64,000 nt of DNA from positions 3,098,125 to 3,162,124 of the forward strand of contig NC_084599.1 of assembly GCF_033807715.1 (NCBI RefSeq), given 5' to 3'. Position numbers and translations under genes: made by a program. This document shows, one piece after another, positions 9,891 to 20,808 of this stretch. Each line of letters begins with the position of its first letter. Position 1 is the first letter of the stretch. Source of the DNA: Cololabis saira (taxonomy: Eukaryota > Chordata > Actinopteri > Beloniformes > Belonidae). The notes under the pieces are model-generated. The model searched no databases. It saw only the letters and a program-made list of their open reading frames with translations, and was not told the DNA's origin.

Positions 9891-10748
9891 CTCACTCACT
9901 CATCTCACTCATCTTCTCCCGCTTTATCCGTTACCGGGTCGCGGGGGCAGCAGCCTCAGCAGGGATGCCCAGACTTCCTTCACCCCAGACACTTCCTCCA
10001 GCTCTTCCGGGGGGAGTCCGAGGCGTTCCCAGGCCAGCCGAGAGACATAAGCCCCTTTCACACAGAGATTCCGCAATATTGGTGTAAAGAAGTCCTGCCA
10101 ATACGCCGCCTTTGTTGGTTCACACAGAACCATACAACGCCGGCATAACGCCGCTCCCGTCTGTAAATTCACACAGCATGCCGGCGTTCCGCAATCAGAG
10201 GCGTGACGACAGCGTCAGTCCGACCGTCATGTCAGCGGCATGCCGGCTGTGTCATTCACACAGACCCCGTTTCGTCTCTGTGACGGCTCTGTGACTACCT
10301 CCGCTGCCGGCTTATTGGTGGGGCCACTTGGCCCCCCAATTCCGCCTCCGTGACTTTCACACAGAACAGCGAGGCGGCTTAAAGGCGCAACGTTCCCGCC
10401 TCGAACTGGCTGTGTGAAAGGGGCTATAGTCTCTCCAGCGTGTCCTGGGTCTTCCCCGGGGTCTCCTCCCGGTGGGACATGCCTGGAACACCTCCCTAGG
10501 GAGGCGTCCAGGAGGCAATGTCGCAGAGGCGTGTCAGCCAAGACAGCCCTACGACATCCAGAGACTTGAGGTACTCAGGGCGAATCTCATCCACCGTATT
10601 CCTTCCACCGTCCGACAATGTCCCCAGTCGAGGTCAACAGCTCCCCACCCACACCGTAAACGGTGCCGGCAGAGTACTGCTTCCCCCTTCTGAGGCGCCG
10701 AACGGTCCTCCAGAATTTCCTCGAGGCCGACCGAAAGTCCTCCTCCAG
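9891..10748 (-). mobile_element. Retroposon with TGAG-type tail, inserted in the LINE
   Basis: Flanked by a perfect 11-bp direct repeat GTGTCAAAATA (9880-9890, 10749-10759). Read on the minus strand it ends in GATGAGTGAG repeats, a tail like those of RTE-type LINEs and SINEs that borrow their ends. The body contains the fish-typical motif CCTCCCTAGGGAGGCGTCCA. It is itself interrupted by a MITE at 10050-10425, leaving about 480 bp of its own sequence. No coding capacity seen. Confidence 0.75.
10050..10425. mobile_element. MITE with AGCCCCTTTCACACAG termini
   Basis: Perfect 16-bp inverted repeats AGCCCCTTTCACACAG / CTGTGTGAAAGGGGCT, flanked by ATA on both sides. 376 bp, GC-rich, noncoding. 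The 3-bp target duplication fits PIF/Harbinger, although ATA is not the classical TWA. Confidence 0.8.
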
Positions 10749-11660
10749 GTGTCAAAATAATTCCACCAAAAGCGAGAAAGTAGTGGGCAAGAGTAAAACA
10801 TATGGGTTAAATTGCAGGACGAGGCATGACATTTGTGATAGATTGGGATAGATCTGTGAGAGTCGAGCTTTAGAAAAGTGGACTCTAAACAGTACTTTAA
10901 ACTGTATAAGTGTAAGACGAGCGCAGGATGAACTTGTGTACATTTTTTTTTAAGAGCAGCGTCCCACCAGTCATCCTCCAAATTTAGATCCAGTTCATCT
11001 TCCCAGACAGCCCTAACTTTAATAACTGGAGAGAGATCGAAAGACAGAAGGTCATCGTAAACCTTAGAGATCAGTGATTTTTGAAGTGGATCATGGTTTA
11101 AAAGCACCTCCCACTGTAGAGTCGGCGGAGAGGATGGAAAAACTGGAAACAAAGCTTTAGCGCAGTGTCTAATCTGAAAATCTGAAATATCGAAAGAGAT
11201 GAGAAGGCGGGAGATTAAATTCACCTGAGAGATCTGCAAAGCTGCGAAAGATACCATCCTTGTAAAGATCTCCAAAACTTTTCAGGCCCTTATTATGCCA
11301 TATGAGAAAGGTTGAATCTGTAAGCGGAGGTCGAAATAAATGATTGTTCAGTAATGGAGCTAAAGTAGATGCTGACTTAAATTTGAAGTGTTTCCTAAAT
11401 CGAATATTCGGGTTTTAAAAGGAGTAACCCAGGGGTCATATTGGGGTTTTTAAAAACCAGAATATAAGCAAATTGGTGTTATTCAAAGGGGTTATTGGTT
11501 TTTACATGGCCGTTGCAAATTTGGGTTATTGCCAATATTCGGGTTTTAAAAGGGTTATTGACTGCATGGAAACACAGTCACTGAGTGGCAGAAAGACTGA
11601 GTGGCAGCGTAAACTTTCAGTTTGAGCAACTCGAAAACATCTAAAATGAGAAAGCCAAAG

Positions 11661-12786
11661 ACCAAATATTAATGTCCATGGACCACTGGTTCTTGGGGTA
11701 ACTGTACCAAATATTAATGTCCATGGACCACTGGTTCTTGGTAACTGTACCAAATATTAATGTCCATGGACCACTGGTTCTTGGGGTAACTGTACCAAAT
11801 ATTAATGTCCATGGACCACTGGTTCTTGGGGTAACTGTACCAAATATGAATGTCCCTGGACCACTGGTTCTTGGGGTAACTGTACCAAATATTAATGTCC
11901 ATGGACCACTGGTTCTTGGGGTAACTGTACCAAATATTAATGTCCATGGACCACTGGTTCTTGGTAACTGTACCAAATATTAATGTCCATGGACCACTGG
12001 TTCTTGGTAACTGTACCAAATATTAATGTCCATGGACCACTGGTTCTTGGGGTAACTGTACCAAATATTAATGTCCATGGACCACTGGTTCTTGGGGTAA
12101 CTGTACCAAATATTAATGTCCATGGACCACTGGTTCTTGGGGTAACTGTACCAAATATTAATGTCCATGGACCACTGGTTCTTGGTAACTGTACCAAATA
12201 TTAATGTCCATGGACCACTGGTTCTTGGTAACTGTACCAAATATTAATGTCCATGGACCACTGGTTCTTGGTAACTGTACCAAATATTAATGTCCATGGA
12301 TCACTGGTTCTTGGGGTAACTGTACCAAATATTAATGTCCATGAACCACTGGTTCTTGGTAACTGTACCAAATATTAATGTCCATGGACCACTGGTTCTT
12401 GGGGTAACTGTACCAAATATGAATGTCCATGGACCACTGGTTCTTGGGGTAACTGTACCAAATATTAATGTCCATGGACCACTGGTTCTTGGGGTAACTG
12501 TACCAAATATTAATGTCCACGGACCACTGGTTCTTGGGGTAACTGTACCAAATATTAATGTCCATGGACCACTGGTTCTTGGTAACTGTACCAAATATTA
12601 ATGTCCATGGACCACTGGTTCTTGGTAACTGTACCAAATATTAATGTCCATGGACCACTGGTTCTTGGTAACTGTACCAAATATTAATGTCCATGGACCA
12701 CTGGTTCTTGGGGTAACTGTACCAAATATTAATGTCCATGGACCACTGGTTCTTGGGGTAACTGTACCAAATATTAATGTCCATGG
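11661..12786. repeat. 43/45-bp satellite, left block
   Basis: Head-to-tail units built on CCAAATATTAATGTCCATGG + ACCACTGGTTCTTGG + (GG)TAACTGTA. Two length classes alternate irregularly: TTGGTAAC (43 bp) and TTGGGGTAAC (45 bp). Each unit holds an NcoI-type CCATGG palindrome. About 25 units. The array continues at 14191-15141; the break is a transposon insertion. Confidence 0.97.
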
Positions 12787-14190
12787 TAACGCTGGGCGAT
12801 AATCGTTTATTAGATCTCGATCTCGATTCAGACACTAATGCGATCTCATTTTTAATAAGATCGAATCACAGCGATTCTGTGACGTCGCGCTGCATTATTT
12901 ATTTATGTTCCTTCCTTCTGAATCATCCCAGGCAGCAAAAACTAAAAGTTGTGTGGTTGTGTTCTGTGTCCGTCTCCTCTTCTTGTCATGATCATGTGCA
13001 AACACCCCGTTGCTATGGCAACACGCACTCATTTACTGCACGTGTGTGTGGTAGAGCCCTGCGCGGGACTGATTTTTTCATCCCGCTCCCGCCGCATTTC
13101 TGACCATTACCGCCCGCACTGTGTGTGTTCCGCTCCCGCAGTGTTTTCATCCGCTCCCGCTGCATTTCTGACCATTACCGCCCGCACCCGCAACGTGTGT
13201 GTTCCGCTCCCGAAGTGTTTTCATCCGCTCCCGCCTGCTCCCGCAAAACTCGCATTTTCCGCACGCATCAATTATGTGATTGTGGTTACAGCAACGAGAG
13301 TAGGTTGTGAGTGGCTCAAATAAGACTAATAAATAACATAAAATAAACAATGTTAATGAATGAAACGAATTACTGTAATTTAACAAATGAATCGCTTGGC
13401 CATTACATTGCTGTGGAGGAAGAGAATGCTGCTGACCGACTGAGGTCCCAATCCTGTGCGTCTCTCTTCCAAGATGCGCCCACAGACACTAAATGCAGTT
13501 TCTCCAAATATCTGACTGGCCTTGCTTTGTAAAGATCTTATTTTAGGTTCTTTTTCACGTCATTTATTTCCATCTGGTTGCTAGACTACATCCCGATCCC
13601 GCAGGGGGTTTTTTTGTCCGCACGCTCCGTTCTATAATACATCCATTGGCTCCCGCCCGCAGCAAAATTCAAACCGCCCGATCCCGCGAGATTTGCGTTG
13701 GGTCCCGCGACAAGTCAAGACAAGTTTACATTTTGAGATGGCAAAGCTTGTTTTCAAGTTTACATTTTGATATAGCAAAGCTGCAACAGTGCAACTTATG
13801 TTCAGCAGCAGCACTGACACTGAGGCAGCATTACAGTAAGCTTTTGTTACTTACCGGTATTCATTTTCGCTTACCAAAGAGACTTGAGTAGTTGGTCAAG
13901 TAGTGAGTGAGAGCACTTTAATTTGATGTTTGATTTTATGTATTATATACTATGTGAGCAGCACTGACTGAGTAATGTGACTGTTTAATGAAGCCACAGT
14001 AGTTTACTTGCAGTTTGTTGTTGTTCATTTATGTTTCTCCCACTGTTGTTGCCTGCTACCTTGCAAGTAGTTGAATGAAAAAATAAATTTTTCATGGAAA
14101 AATGAAAATCGTTTGAGAATCGTATCGTAGATCTAGATTCTTGTGGAGAAAAATCGAGATTCTCATTTTGGCCAGAATCGCCCAGCACTA
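12787..14190. mobile_element. hAT-type transposon inserted in the satellite
   Basis: Termini TAACGCTGGGCGATAATCG and TAGTGCTGGGCGATTCTGG, flanked by the 8-bp direct repeat GTCCATGG (12779-12786, 14191-14198). The 8-bp duplication is diagnostic of hAT. The target is part of the satellite unit. No intact transposase. A second hAT-like repeat with a TAGAGCCCTGCGCGGG end starts inside at 13052. Confidence 0.88.
13052..13712. mobile_element. hAT-like repeat with TAGAGCCCTGCGCGGG end, copy 1
   Basis: Left end TAGAGCCCTGCGCGGG, then repeated CCCGCTCCCGC motifs. It shares with 26638-27165 a segment containing CGCATCAATTATGTGATTG and another with CTCTTCCAAGATGC. The right end is approximate. Nested within the hAT at 12787-14190. 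Noncoding. Confidence 0.6.
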
Positions 14191-15141
14191 GTCCATGGAC
14201 CACTGGTTCTTGGGGTAACTGTACCAAATAGTAATGTCCATGGACCACTGGTTCTTGGGGTAACTGTACCAAATACTAATGTCCATGGACCACTGGTTCT
14301 TGGGGTAACTGTACCAAATATTAATGTCCATGGACCACTGGTTCTTGGTAACTGTACCAAATATTAATGTCCATGGACCACTGGTTCTTGGTAACTGTAC
14401 CAAATATTAATGTACATGGACCACTGGTTCTTGGTAACTGTACCAAATATTAATGTACATGGACCACTGGTTCTTGGTAACTGTACCAAATATTAATGTC
14501 CATGGACCACTGGTTCTTGGTAACTGTACCAAATATTAATGTCCATGGACCACTGGTTCTTGGTAACTGTACCAAATACTAATGTCCATGGACCACTGGT
14601 TCTTGGTAACTGTACCAAATATTAATGTCCATGGACCACTGGTTCTTGGGGTAACTGTACCAAATATTAATGTCCATGGACCACTGGTTCTTGGGGTAAC
14701 TGTACCAAATATTAATGTCCATGGACCACTGGTTCTTGGTAACTGTACCAAATATTAATGTCCATGGACCACTGGTTCTTGGTAACTGTACCAAATACTA
14801 ATGTCCATGGACCACTGGTTCTTGGTAACTGTACCAAATATTAATGTCCATGGACCACTGGTTCTTGGGGTAACTGTACCAAATATTAATGTCCATGGAC
14901 CACTGGTTCTTGGTAACTGTACCAAATATTAATGTCCATGGACCACTGGTTCTTGGGGTAACTGTACCAAATATTAATGTCCATGGACCACTGGTTCTTG
15001 GTAACTGTACCAAATATTAATGTCCATGGACCACTGGTTCTTGGTAACTGTACCAAATATTAATGTCCATGGAATACTGGTTCTTGGTAACTGTACCAAA
15101 TATTAATGTCCATGGACCACCGGTTCTTGGGGTAACTGTAC
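14191..15141. repeat. 43/45-bp satellite, right block
   Basis: Continuation of the 11661-12786 array, with about 22 further units. Some units carry point variants such as AATACTAATG or GTACATGG, and variants recur in neighbouring units (for example GTACATGG twice at 14411-14461), a sign of local unequal exchange. Confidence 0.97.
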
Positions 15142-15755
15142 AGGTCACTGTCAAGTCCAACTGACTTTAATTTAAGCCGATAATCGGCTGTTATCCCGTC
15201 TTCTCCACTAGTTGCAGCTGTTTTTACCACTCAGTGCCAGTACTCAGTACCACTCAGTGCCTCTATTACTGGCTTAATAATCTTTTTCGGAATAAAGCCT
15301 AGTGGAGGAGTAGAGCTGTCAGCTTCCTTCATATCGTTCAGGTCGTACAGAAGTGTGTGTAAGCATGCGTGTGAGGCACGTGGTAGGGTATGTGTATTCG
15401 TCACGGTTCGGTGCACGCAATCACACGGATACGCCTGAGTGAGTATTTAGAAAAAAAGTTGAGTCCTTGCGTCAATCCAGGTAGTGGTAATGAGCCTGAA
15501 AGCTGCCAGCAACCCACATCACTGAAGAAGAAGAATGGAGAGTGTGGAGTTAGAAGAGCCGCTGGCTTGGTTTAAATCACGTATGGGAGCATTTGGGTTT
15601 CCCAGTACAATGTAAGGGGGGGGGGACGCGTGGTGGACCGGACACACACCTTCTGTTTTACTGAGGTGGACAGGCAGGACATCTAATCACCCAACATGTT
15701 GGGTCGGTATCACCCAACATGCTAATCAATAAGACAACTGCCAGCATAGAAATAT
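15142..15755. other. No gene recognised; small hairpin
   Basis: Mixed sequence without a convincing ORF. A perfect 10-bp inverted repeat CATGTTGGGT (15695-15704) / ACCCAACATG (15712-15721) lies close to other ACCCAACATG copies. Confidence 0.5.
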
Positions 15756-15800
15756 TATGTGTATATATATATACATATATATATATACATATATATATAT
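15756..15800. repeat. AT microsatellite
   Basis: TATATATACA-type dinucleotide run directly abutting the terminus of a Tc1-like element, consistent with that element's TA target preference. Confidence 0.9.
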
Positions 15801-16130
15801 AGTGGGGCAAAAAAGTTTAGTCAGGTTATTCCACTTAAAAAGGCCTGTAATTTTCATCACATGTAAATCTCAACTGTGAGAGACAAAATGAAAAATAAAA
15901 ATCCAGAAAATCACATTGTCTGATTTTTAAAGAATGTACTTGCAAATTATAGTGAAAAATAAGTATTTGGTCAATAACAATAGTTCATTTCGATACTTTG
16001 TTATATACCCTTTGTTATCAATGACAGAGCTCAGAGGTTTTCTGTAAGTCTTCACAAGGTTTTCTACACTGTTGCTGGTATTTTGGCCTGTTCCTCCATG
16101 CAGATCTCCTCTAGAGCAGTGATGGTTTTG
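15801..16130 (-). pseudogene. Tc1-like transposon end with transposase C-terminus
   Basis: The terminus AGTGGGGCAAAAAAGTTTAG next to TA is the end of a widespread fish Tc1 family. Read on the minus strand, the interior resembles the last 35-40 residues of Tc1 transposase (the stretch just after the DDE catalytic core), ending near GACAAAGGGTATATAA-like sequence. The catalytic core itself and the other terminus are missing. Dead fragment. Confidence 0.7.
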
Positions 16131-16548
16131 TTTTTAAACCATTTTGAATAAGAAATGTTTTTTATTGTAAAGTAAAAAGGAGTGAGTTAAATCCCAACCT
16201 TGTGAATCAGAATAAAATCAACTGATGTAATACTCAGAACCGGTGTTTGTGGTCCAACAACAGAAGAAACAAACTGCAATCTGCACATGGCTGTCCCAGC
16301 TTCCTTCCTCTCCCCGGGTACGGCTGTGTTCAGCTCTGCCTCAGCGGTTTCTGTGAGGTTTATGTGAGGTCACGGAGGCCCGTCTCCATGGTGACGGATG
16401 GCGGGATGGAAACCTTGCCAGGAAGGCCTTACTTGACGGCGGTTGAAGCCGGTGTGAGTGCAGCAGGTGAATCAGAGGTGGTTATCTCTCCACAGCTGCT
16501 GGGCCGCTTCACATTAGAAGCCGTTATCTGAGTCGGAGCACCCATCAC
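16131..16548. other. No recognised feature
   Basis: Includes a 94-codon open frame around 16250-16530 that lacks domain signatures or splice-supported boundaries. I regard it as chance. Confidence 0.5.
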
Positions 16549-17750
16549 TTTAAGGGCCAATCCCAATACACCCCCTACATTCTACCACTAGCCCTCCCTC
16601 ACTACCACTAGCCCTAAAAATGAAGCCACAGATTTTAGGGCCCTTTTAATCTTCCCAGGGCCCTGTCCCAATACTCCCACTACTCCTGCTTTTCAGCACT
16701 ACCCCTAAATTTTGCTTGCTACGTCACTGCGTGGTTTACGTTCAGGTACTTAAGCGACTGCGTAGTTACGTTTGCACATACGTCACACCATATCAGGAAG
16801 CCCAGAGATAAAAGCCGTTTTAATTTCAGCTGTAGCGCTGTTAATATGCCACTTTATTAATTTTTAATATTTTTGTTATATTTTTTTATATTTTCAGGCA
16901 TAAAAATAACGTAATAGCGTTAAGATCCCCAACCTGGGCTCAGTTTATCCAAATAACGCCTGTTAAGAAATTTGCTCCGACGTTTTCGGGATGAGAAGAG
17001 CCGCCGGCTCGGGAACTGATTTATGGTTCTGCGTTAAATCGACGCAGAGCCTACGGCGTACGGTACGGCGTACGGTACGGCGTAGGGTACGGCGTAGGGT
17101 ACGGCGTAGGGTACGGCGTAGGGTACGGCGTAGGGTACGGCGTACGGTACGGCGTAGGGTACGGCGTAGGGTACGGCGTAGGGTACGGCGTAGGGTACGG
17201 CGTAGGGTACGGCGTAGGGTACGGCGTAGGGTACGGCGTAGGGTACGGCGTAGGGTACGGCGTAGGGTACGGCGTAGGGTACGGCGTAGGGTACGGCGTA
17301 GGGTACGGCGCGCGTCGCTGCGTAACCTGAAAAGACTTCGCAACAACGAGCAAGCGAGTAATTATGTACATTCACTGAGTGACTATTATGAAAGTAAAAT
17401 ATATATTTCTCGCTAGAAATGTAATCAAAACGCATTTTTATGCAGAAAATAACTCAAAATATTTATTTTATTCACTAAAAAATAAGAAATGTCCGCCATG
17501 TTTTTTTTTTTGATTCAGTCTGCAAATGACGACGAAAAGCATTCTGGGAAATTTCTGTGGCCCTCGGTCAGCTAGTGAACATCTGAAAACCCTCGCTCTG
17601 AAGGGCTAGATTCATACACACTAGCCCTCGTTATGTCCACTCCCCCTACATGCAAAGAGGAATTGGGACACCACTACCCTCACGGGAACGCGCAAAATTT
17701 AGGGATAGGACTGAAAAATAGGAGTAGGGGGGGGATTGAGACTGGGCCTT
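16549..17750. mobile_element. MITE family M12 (AGGGCCAATCCCAAT), copy 1
   Basis: Ends AGGGCCAATCCCAAT and AGGCCCAGTCTCAAT form an inverted repeat. The left 500 bp match the inverted copy at 61505-61990. In the middle a 12-bp array (17042-17311) has expanded. Noncoding; the target duplication is ambiguous. Confidence 0.75.
17042..17311. repeat. 12-bp minisatellite (GTACGGCGTAGG)
   Basis: About 22 perfect or near-perfect 12-bp units. Because 12 is a multiple of 3, all frames read as simple repeats such as RRTL or RRRV; these are not proteins. The array sits inside MITE M12 at a position where the unexpanded copy (61505-61545) has only one to two units. Confidence 0.97.
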
Positions 17751-18416
17751 ACACTTAACCACGCACAGCGGCTTATTTGCTTATTATTTCACACTATGGC
17801 ATCCATGGTGTGACAGGTCCATTAAAGCAAGAGTAAAGAACCCAAAAATGAAAAGGAACAGGAGGTTAAAGTTTGGGCTGCTCATTCAGTGCTCTCTCTA
17901 CAGCAGCCAGTAAAAAGACAGCTGTTACACCAGCATTCTTCAGATGCCATGGCGATGCTGTATGTAGTACAGAAAATATCACAGGGCTGAAATAAAGAAC
18001 CAAGTTGCAGCGAGTCAGAGCCCACAGAGAGCAGGAGCGACTCTCAGACAGCTCCTGCATTTCTCAGAGCGTCTACAACCGTTCACCCATTAGTCTGGAC
18101 AGTGATGAATGGCTGAAACCCCCCCAACTCAATCTCTTCCAGTGACCTAGTTTCAGAGTTGTGTCATGTTTCTCGTGCATCAGTTATCGTCACTTTTCAG
18201 CCGTCACAGAAAGGTGCATTTCAGCAGTCTCTTTAGAAAGACATCAAATATAGTGTGGATAAAACCAGAGTGAAGCATCAAAATAGACTTTGCGAAATGC
18301 CAAAATAATTTTTTCTTTATGTTTTAACACAACTGGCAGTTCAGCTTTCTATATGTTACTAAAGTAGTGAAATTCATGAGTCATATTACAACTGTGCAAA
18401 AAGGCTGTAATTGTTA
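17751..18416. other. No recognised feature
   Basis: Mixed-composition sequence, no domain-bearing ORF and no repeat I recognise. Confidence 0.5.
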
Positions 18417-18980
18417 TTAGGGCCCGAGCACTGACAGTGAAGGCCCTGTTGTATCTGTAGGGATGTTTTTATTTTCCTCCTTCTCCTTTTTCTTTTTCCG
18501 ACAAAATGAGGGCCTTTTTTCCCCCTAAACGTGCCCCGAAAGTCAACAAATTTTGCACCAAGCCAGGCCTGGTGAAAAATGTGATATTTCATGGTTTGCA
18601 TTAATGGGCGTGGCAAAATGGCTCAACAGCGCCCCCCGGAAAACTTTGTGCCTCAAGCCCCACAATACGGTTTGACGTACATGCACAAAAATCGGTACAC
18701 ACCTGTATCATGTCACAACTTAAAGAAAAGTCTCTTGGCGCCATGGCCGAAACCGAACAGGAAGACGGCCATTTTGAATTAATCGTGTCATTTTGGCGCA
18801 ATTTATGCCATTTCTTCGGCCGTTAATACGGCCCGAACCGTAACGTGCACCCAGGTGTGTTATACATCAAAATGTGCGTCTCCACCCTGCGACTACGCGC
18901 ATTACTTTTCTCAGTCAAAAGTGTTACCGTGGCCACACTAGACGCCAAAAAGCGCGCCCACCCTTCATCTTCATCTTCAT
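18417..18980 (-). repeat. Dispersed repeat R2, copy 2 (first part)
   Basis: Inverted relative to 7233-8146, beginning ATTAGGGCCCGAGCACTGAC. It runs to CCCTTCATCT and resumes at 21471 with CTGATTGGTCC, matching the uninterrupted order in copy 1 (ATCAGATGAAGG on the opposite strand). The gap is a LINE insertion. Confidence 0.8.
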
Positions 18981-18983
18981 CAA

Positions 18984-19965
18984 TGTGTCAGGGTCAATGG
19001 GGTGAAGTCAAGCCTTCATACTAACAGCATGGGAGTACCACAAGGGTCTGTACTCGGACCACTGTTGTTTTCCATGTACATTAATGACTTACCAAACTGC
19101 TGTCCGCGTGTCAACTGCCAGATGTATGCTGATGACACTGTCATCTACGTGTCCGCAAAAACACCAAGCTTGGCAGGCGAGCAGCTGACACAGGCACTAC
19201 TAAACATTCTTAAATGGCTTGAGCTGTCATATTTAACTCTTAATGTAAAGAAAACTGTCTCCATGTGTTTCTCTATACGTGATAGGGCTGCTAATGACGT
19301 ATTTGAGGTATGGATCGACCAGGAAAAAATTTATGTAGTGACCGAAGTCAAGTACCTAGGCATTATTCTGGACAAGAATTTAAAATTCAACAGTCAAGTT
19401 AAGCAAATTTCCAAGAAGGTCAAACCAAATCTAAATGTATTTCGTTATATTCGAAGGAATTTGTCATGTCAAACTGCTCGATTATACATGCATGCAATGA
19501 TCTTTTCACATTTGTCATATTGCATCACATCATGGTCATTTGCCTCTCAAACAACTCTAAAACCTATAACATCCTTATACAAGCAGGCAATAAAAATTAT
19601 GGATCAGAAACCTATGAGATGGCACCACTGTGAAATTTTAAGAAAACACAACCTTTTAACTTTTGAAAACTTTGTGAATTTTAGTAGTCTTAAACTGGTT
19701 TTTAAATGTTTATATAATCATGTTTCACCCCTGTTCTCTGAAGTGGTTATTAGGCATCAGAGCTCTGGTAGAGTAACCACACGGGCCTGCACCAATGGTG
19801 ACTGTCGTATCCCAAAGTATAAGACCTCTTTTGGTGAGTCGGTTTTTTCTGTGAAGGGTGCAAAACTCTGGAATTCTTTAACGACTAATTTAAAATTAGA
19901 AACGTGTGGCAATATTTTCAACAGAGGACTCAAACTATGGCTCAAGTCTAAACAACAGTGCCTAC
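18984..19965 (+). pseudogene. LINE reverse transcriptase, 5' truncated and interrupted
   Basis: A continuous frame begins at the truncation point and shows GVPQGSVLGPLLFSMYINDL and YADDTVIY, the reverse transcriptase blocks 4-5, then a thumb region (IFSHLSYCITSWSF) and a conserved C-terminal part (SVKGAKLWNSL). The fingers and the endonuclease are absent. This belongs to the L2/CR1/Rex/jockey assemblage; a finer clade needs a tree. The frame is intact for more than 300 codons until a hAT element interrupts it at 19966, only three codons from the LINE's own stop at 21247-21249. The LINE resumes at 21242 and ends with an ATA-repeat tail near 21470. Confidence 0.85.
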
Positions 19966-20260
19966 TAGTGCTGGGCGGTATGACCAAAAATCTATATCAC
20001 GGTATTTTTCAAAATTATATCGGTTTCACGGTATATCACGGTATTTTTTTTTTTCATGCACAACTGGGTGTTAACCACATTTTCTAATGATTTGGAAAGG
20101 AATTGCTGCAGTAAATTGGCTTAGAATGGCCTATTTTACTGTCATGAGGACGAAATATTGTAGAAAAACATTAATGTCCACACTAGTATAAATACAGGTT
20201 TGCATGCCCTCACAAAATGATGCCGTTTACAATGAGGTGGCGGCACTTATGATTCTAATG

Positions 20261-20377
20261 TAGGGCTGAACGATTTTTGAAAATAATCTAATTGTGATTT
20301 TTTTTTTCCTCAATATTGCGATTTAATATGCGATTATTTTTTTCAAGGTCCTGTTCTCATGTATTTTACAACTACAC
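20261..20377 (+). mobile_element. hAT remnant with TAGGGCTGAACGATT end
   Basis: Left end of the family also found at 22870-23520 and 46394-47458. Only the first 120 bp are clear here; sequence matching its interior reappears around 20820-21100. Confidence 0.65.
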
Positions 20378-20527
20378 AAGTCTGTCTCAAGTAGATTTTC
20401 ACTTGAAATAAGTAGAAAAATCTGCCAGTGGAACAAGATTTTTTTGCTTGTAATAAGAAGATAAATCTTGTCCCACTAGCAGATTTTACTACTTATTTCA
20501 AGTGAAAATTTACTTGAAACAGGTGAA
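20378..20527. repeat. Foldback element, long hairpin
   Basis: Two arms of about 60 bp (GTAGATTTTCACTTGAAATA on the left, TATTTCAAGTGAAAATTTAC on the right) are reverse complements with few mismatches, around a short A/T-rich loop. A transcript would fold into a stable stem. This looks like a palindromic MITE. Confidence 0.75.
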
Positions 20528-20649
20528 AATGCTCAAATAAGTTATTTTTCTGGTGTTATTTTTCTGGTGATGACTCTAAATGTTGAAATAGCAGTAAAAC
20601 CACATTCATTGATGAAATGACATAAGGGATGGAAAGGAGGGATGGCAGT

Positions 20650-20808
20650 TTTACAGGGGGGATGATTTGGACCGTTTTTATTTCGGGGGGGGATGATTTG
20701 GACCGTTTTTATTTCGGGGGGGGGGATGATTTGGACCGTTTTTATTTCAGGGGGGGTGATTTGGACCGTTTTTATTTCAGGGGGGGTGATTTGGACCGTT
20801 TTTATTTC
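20650..20808. repeat. ~30-bp tandem repeat (GATTTGGACCGTTTTTATTTC)
   Basis: Five units of TGATTTGGACCGTTTTTATT separated by G runs of 6 to 10. The G-run length variation indicates slippage. Confidence 0.9.

Larger units (their letters stand above)
9219..11400 (-). pseudogene. L1/Tx1-like LINE ORF2 C-terminus, 5' truncated
   Basis: On the minus strand the product shows a cysteine/histidine segment (CNLTHMFYSCPLLSRFWWNY) followed, after an insertion, by ILAFTSLLARRHLLLHWKSP. The LINE at 50059-55258 has the equivalent order (HVFFSCP, then IIAFSSLVARRRILLQ). The 3' end is a poly-A tail (poly-T at 9219-9231 on the plus strand). The endonuclease and catalytic reverse transcriptase core are absent, and the remaining coding part is cut by a retroposon at 9891-10748. 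Non-functional. Confidence 0.75.
8772..11580 (+). mobile_element. Harbinger-like element with TGACTACGTTTACATG ends
   Basis: Inverted termini TGACTACGTTTACATGCAGT and TGACTGTGTTTCCATGCAGT enclose 2.8 kb. Most of it is a later LINE insertion (about 9219-11400), so the element itself is only several hundred bases. The other copy (47470-47838) retains a Myb/SANT-like peptide, which is why I group it with Harbinger-type elements. No clean target duplication was found. Confidence 0.6.

Noticed and set aside
11641..12835. GPWTLIFGTVTPRTS repeat ORFs on both strands
   Set aside because: By-products of the 43/45-bp satellite; the unit length changes frame repeatedly and stops occur between short runs.
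16247..16531. 94-codon ORF as a host exon
   Set aside because: No domain and no splice-site pair supporting its ends; composition is unremarkable.
16963..17416. Arginine-rich ([16 protein letters not shown]) and PYAVPYAV ORFs
   Set aside because: Translations of a 12-bp minisatellite in several frames on both strands; no gene context.
19966..20087. The last ~40 residues of the LINE ORF as part of its protein
   Set aside because: They are encoded by the inserted hAT element; the LINE frame resumes at 21242.
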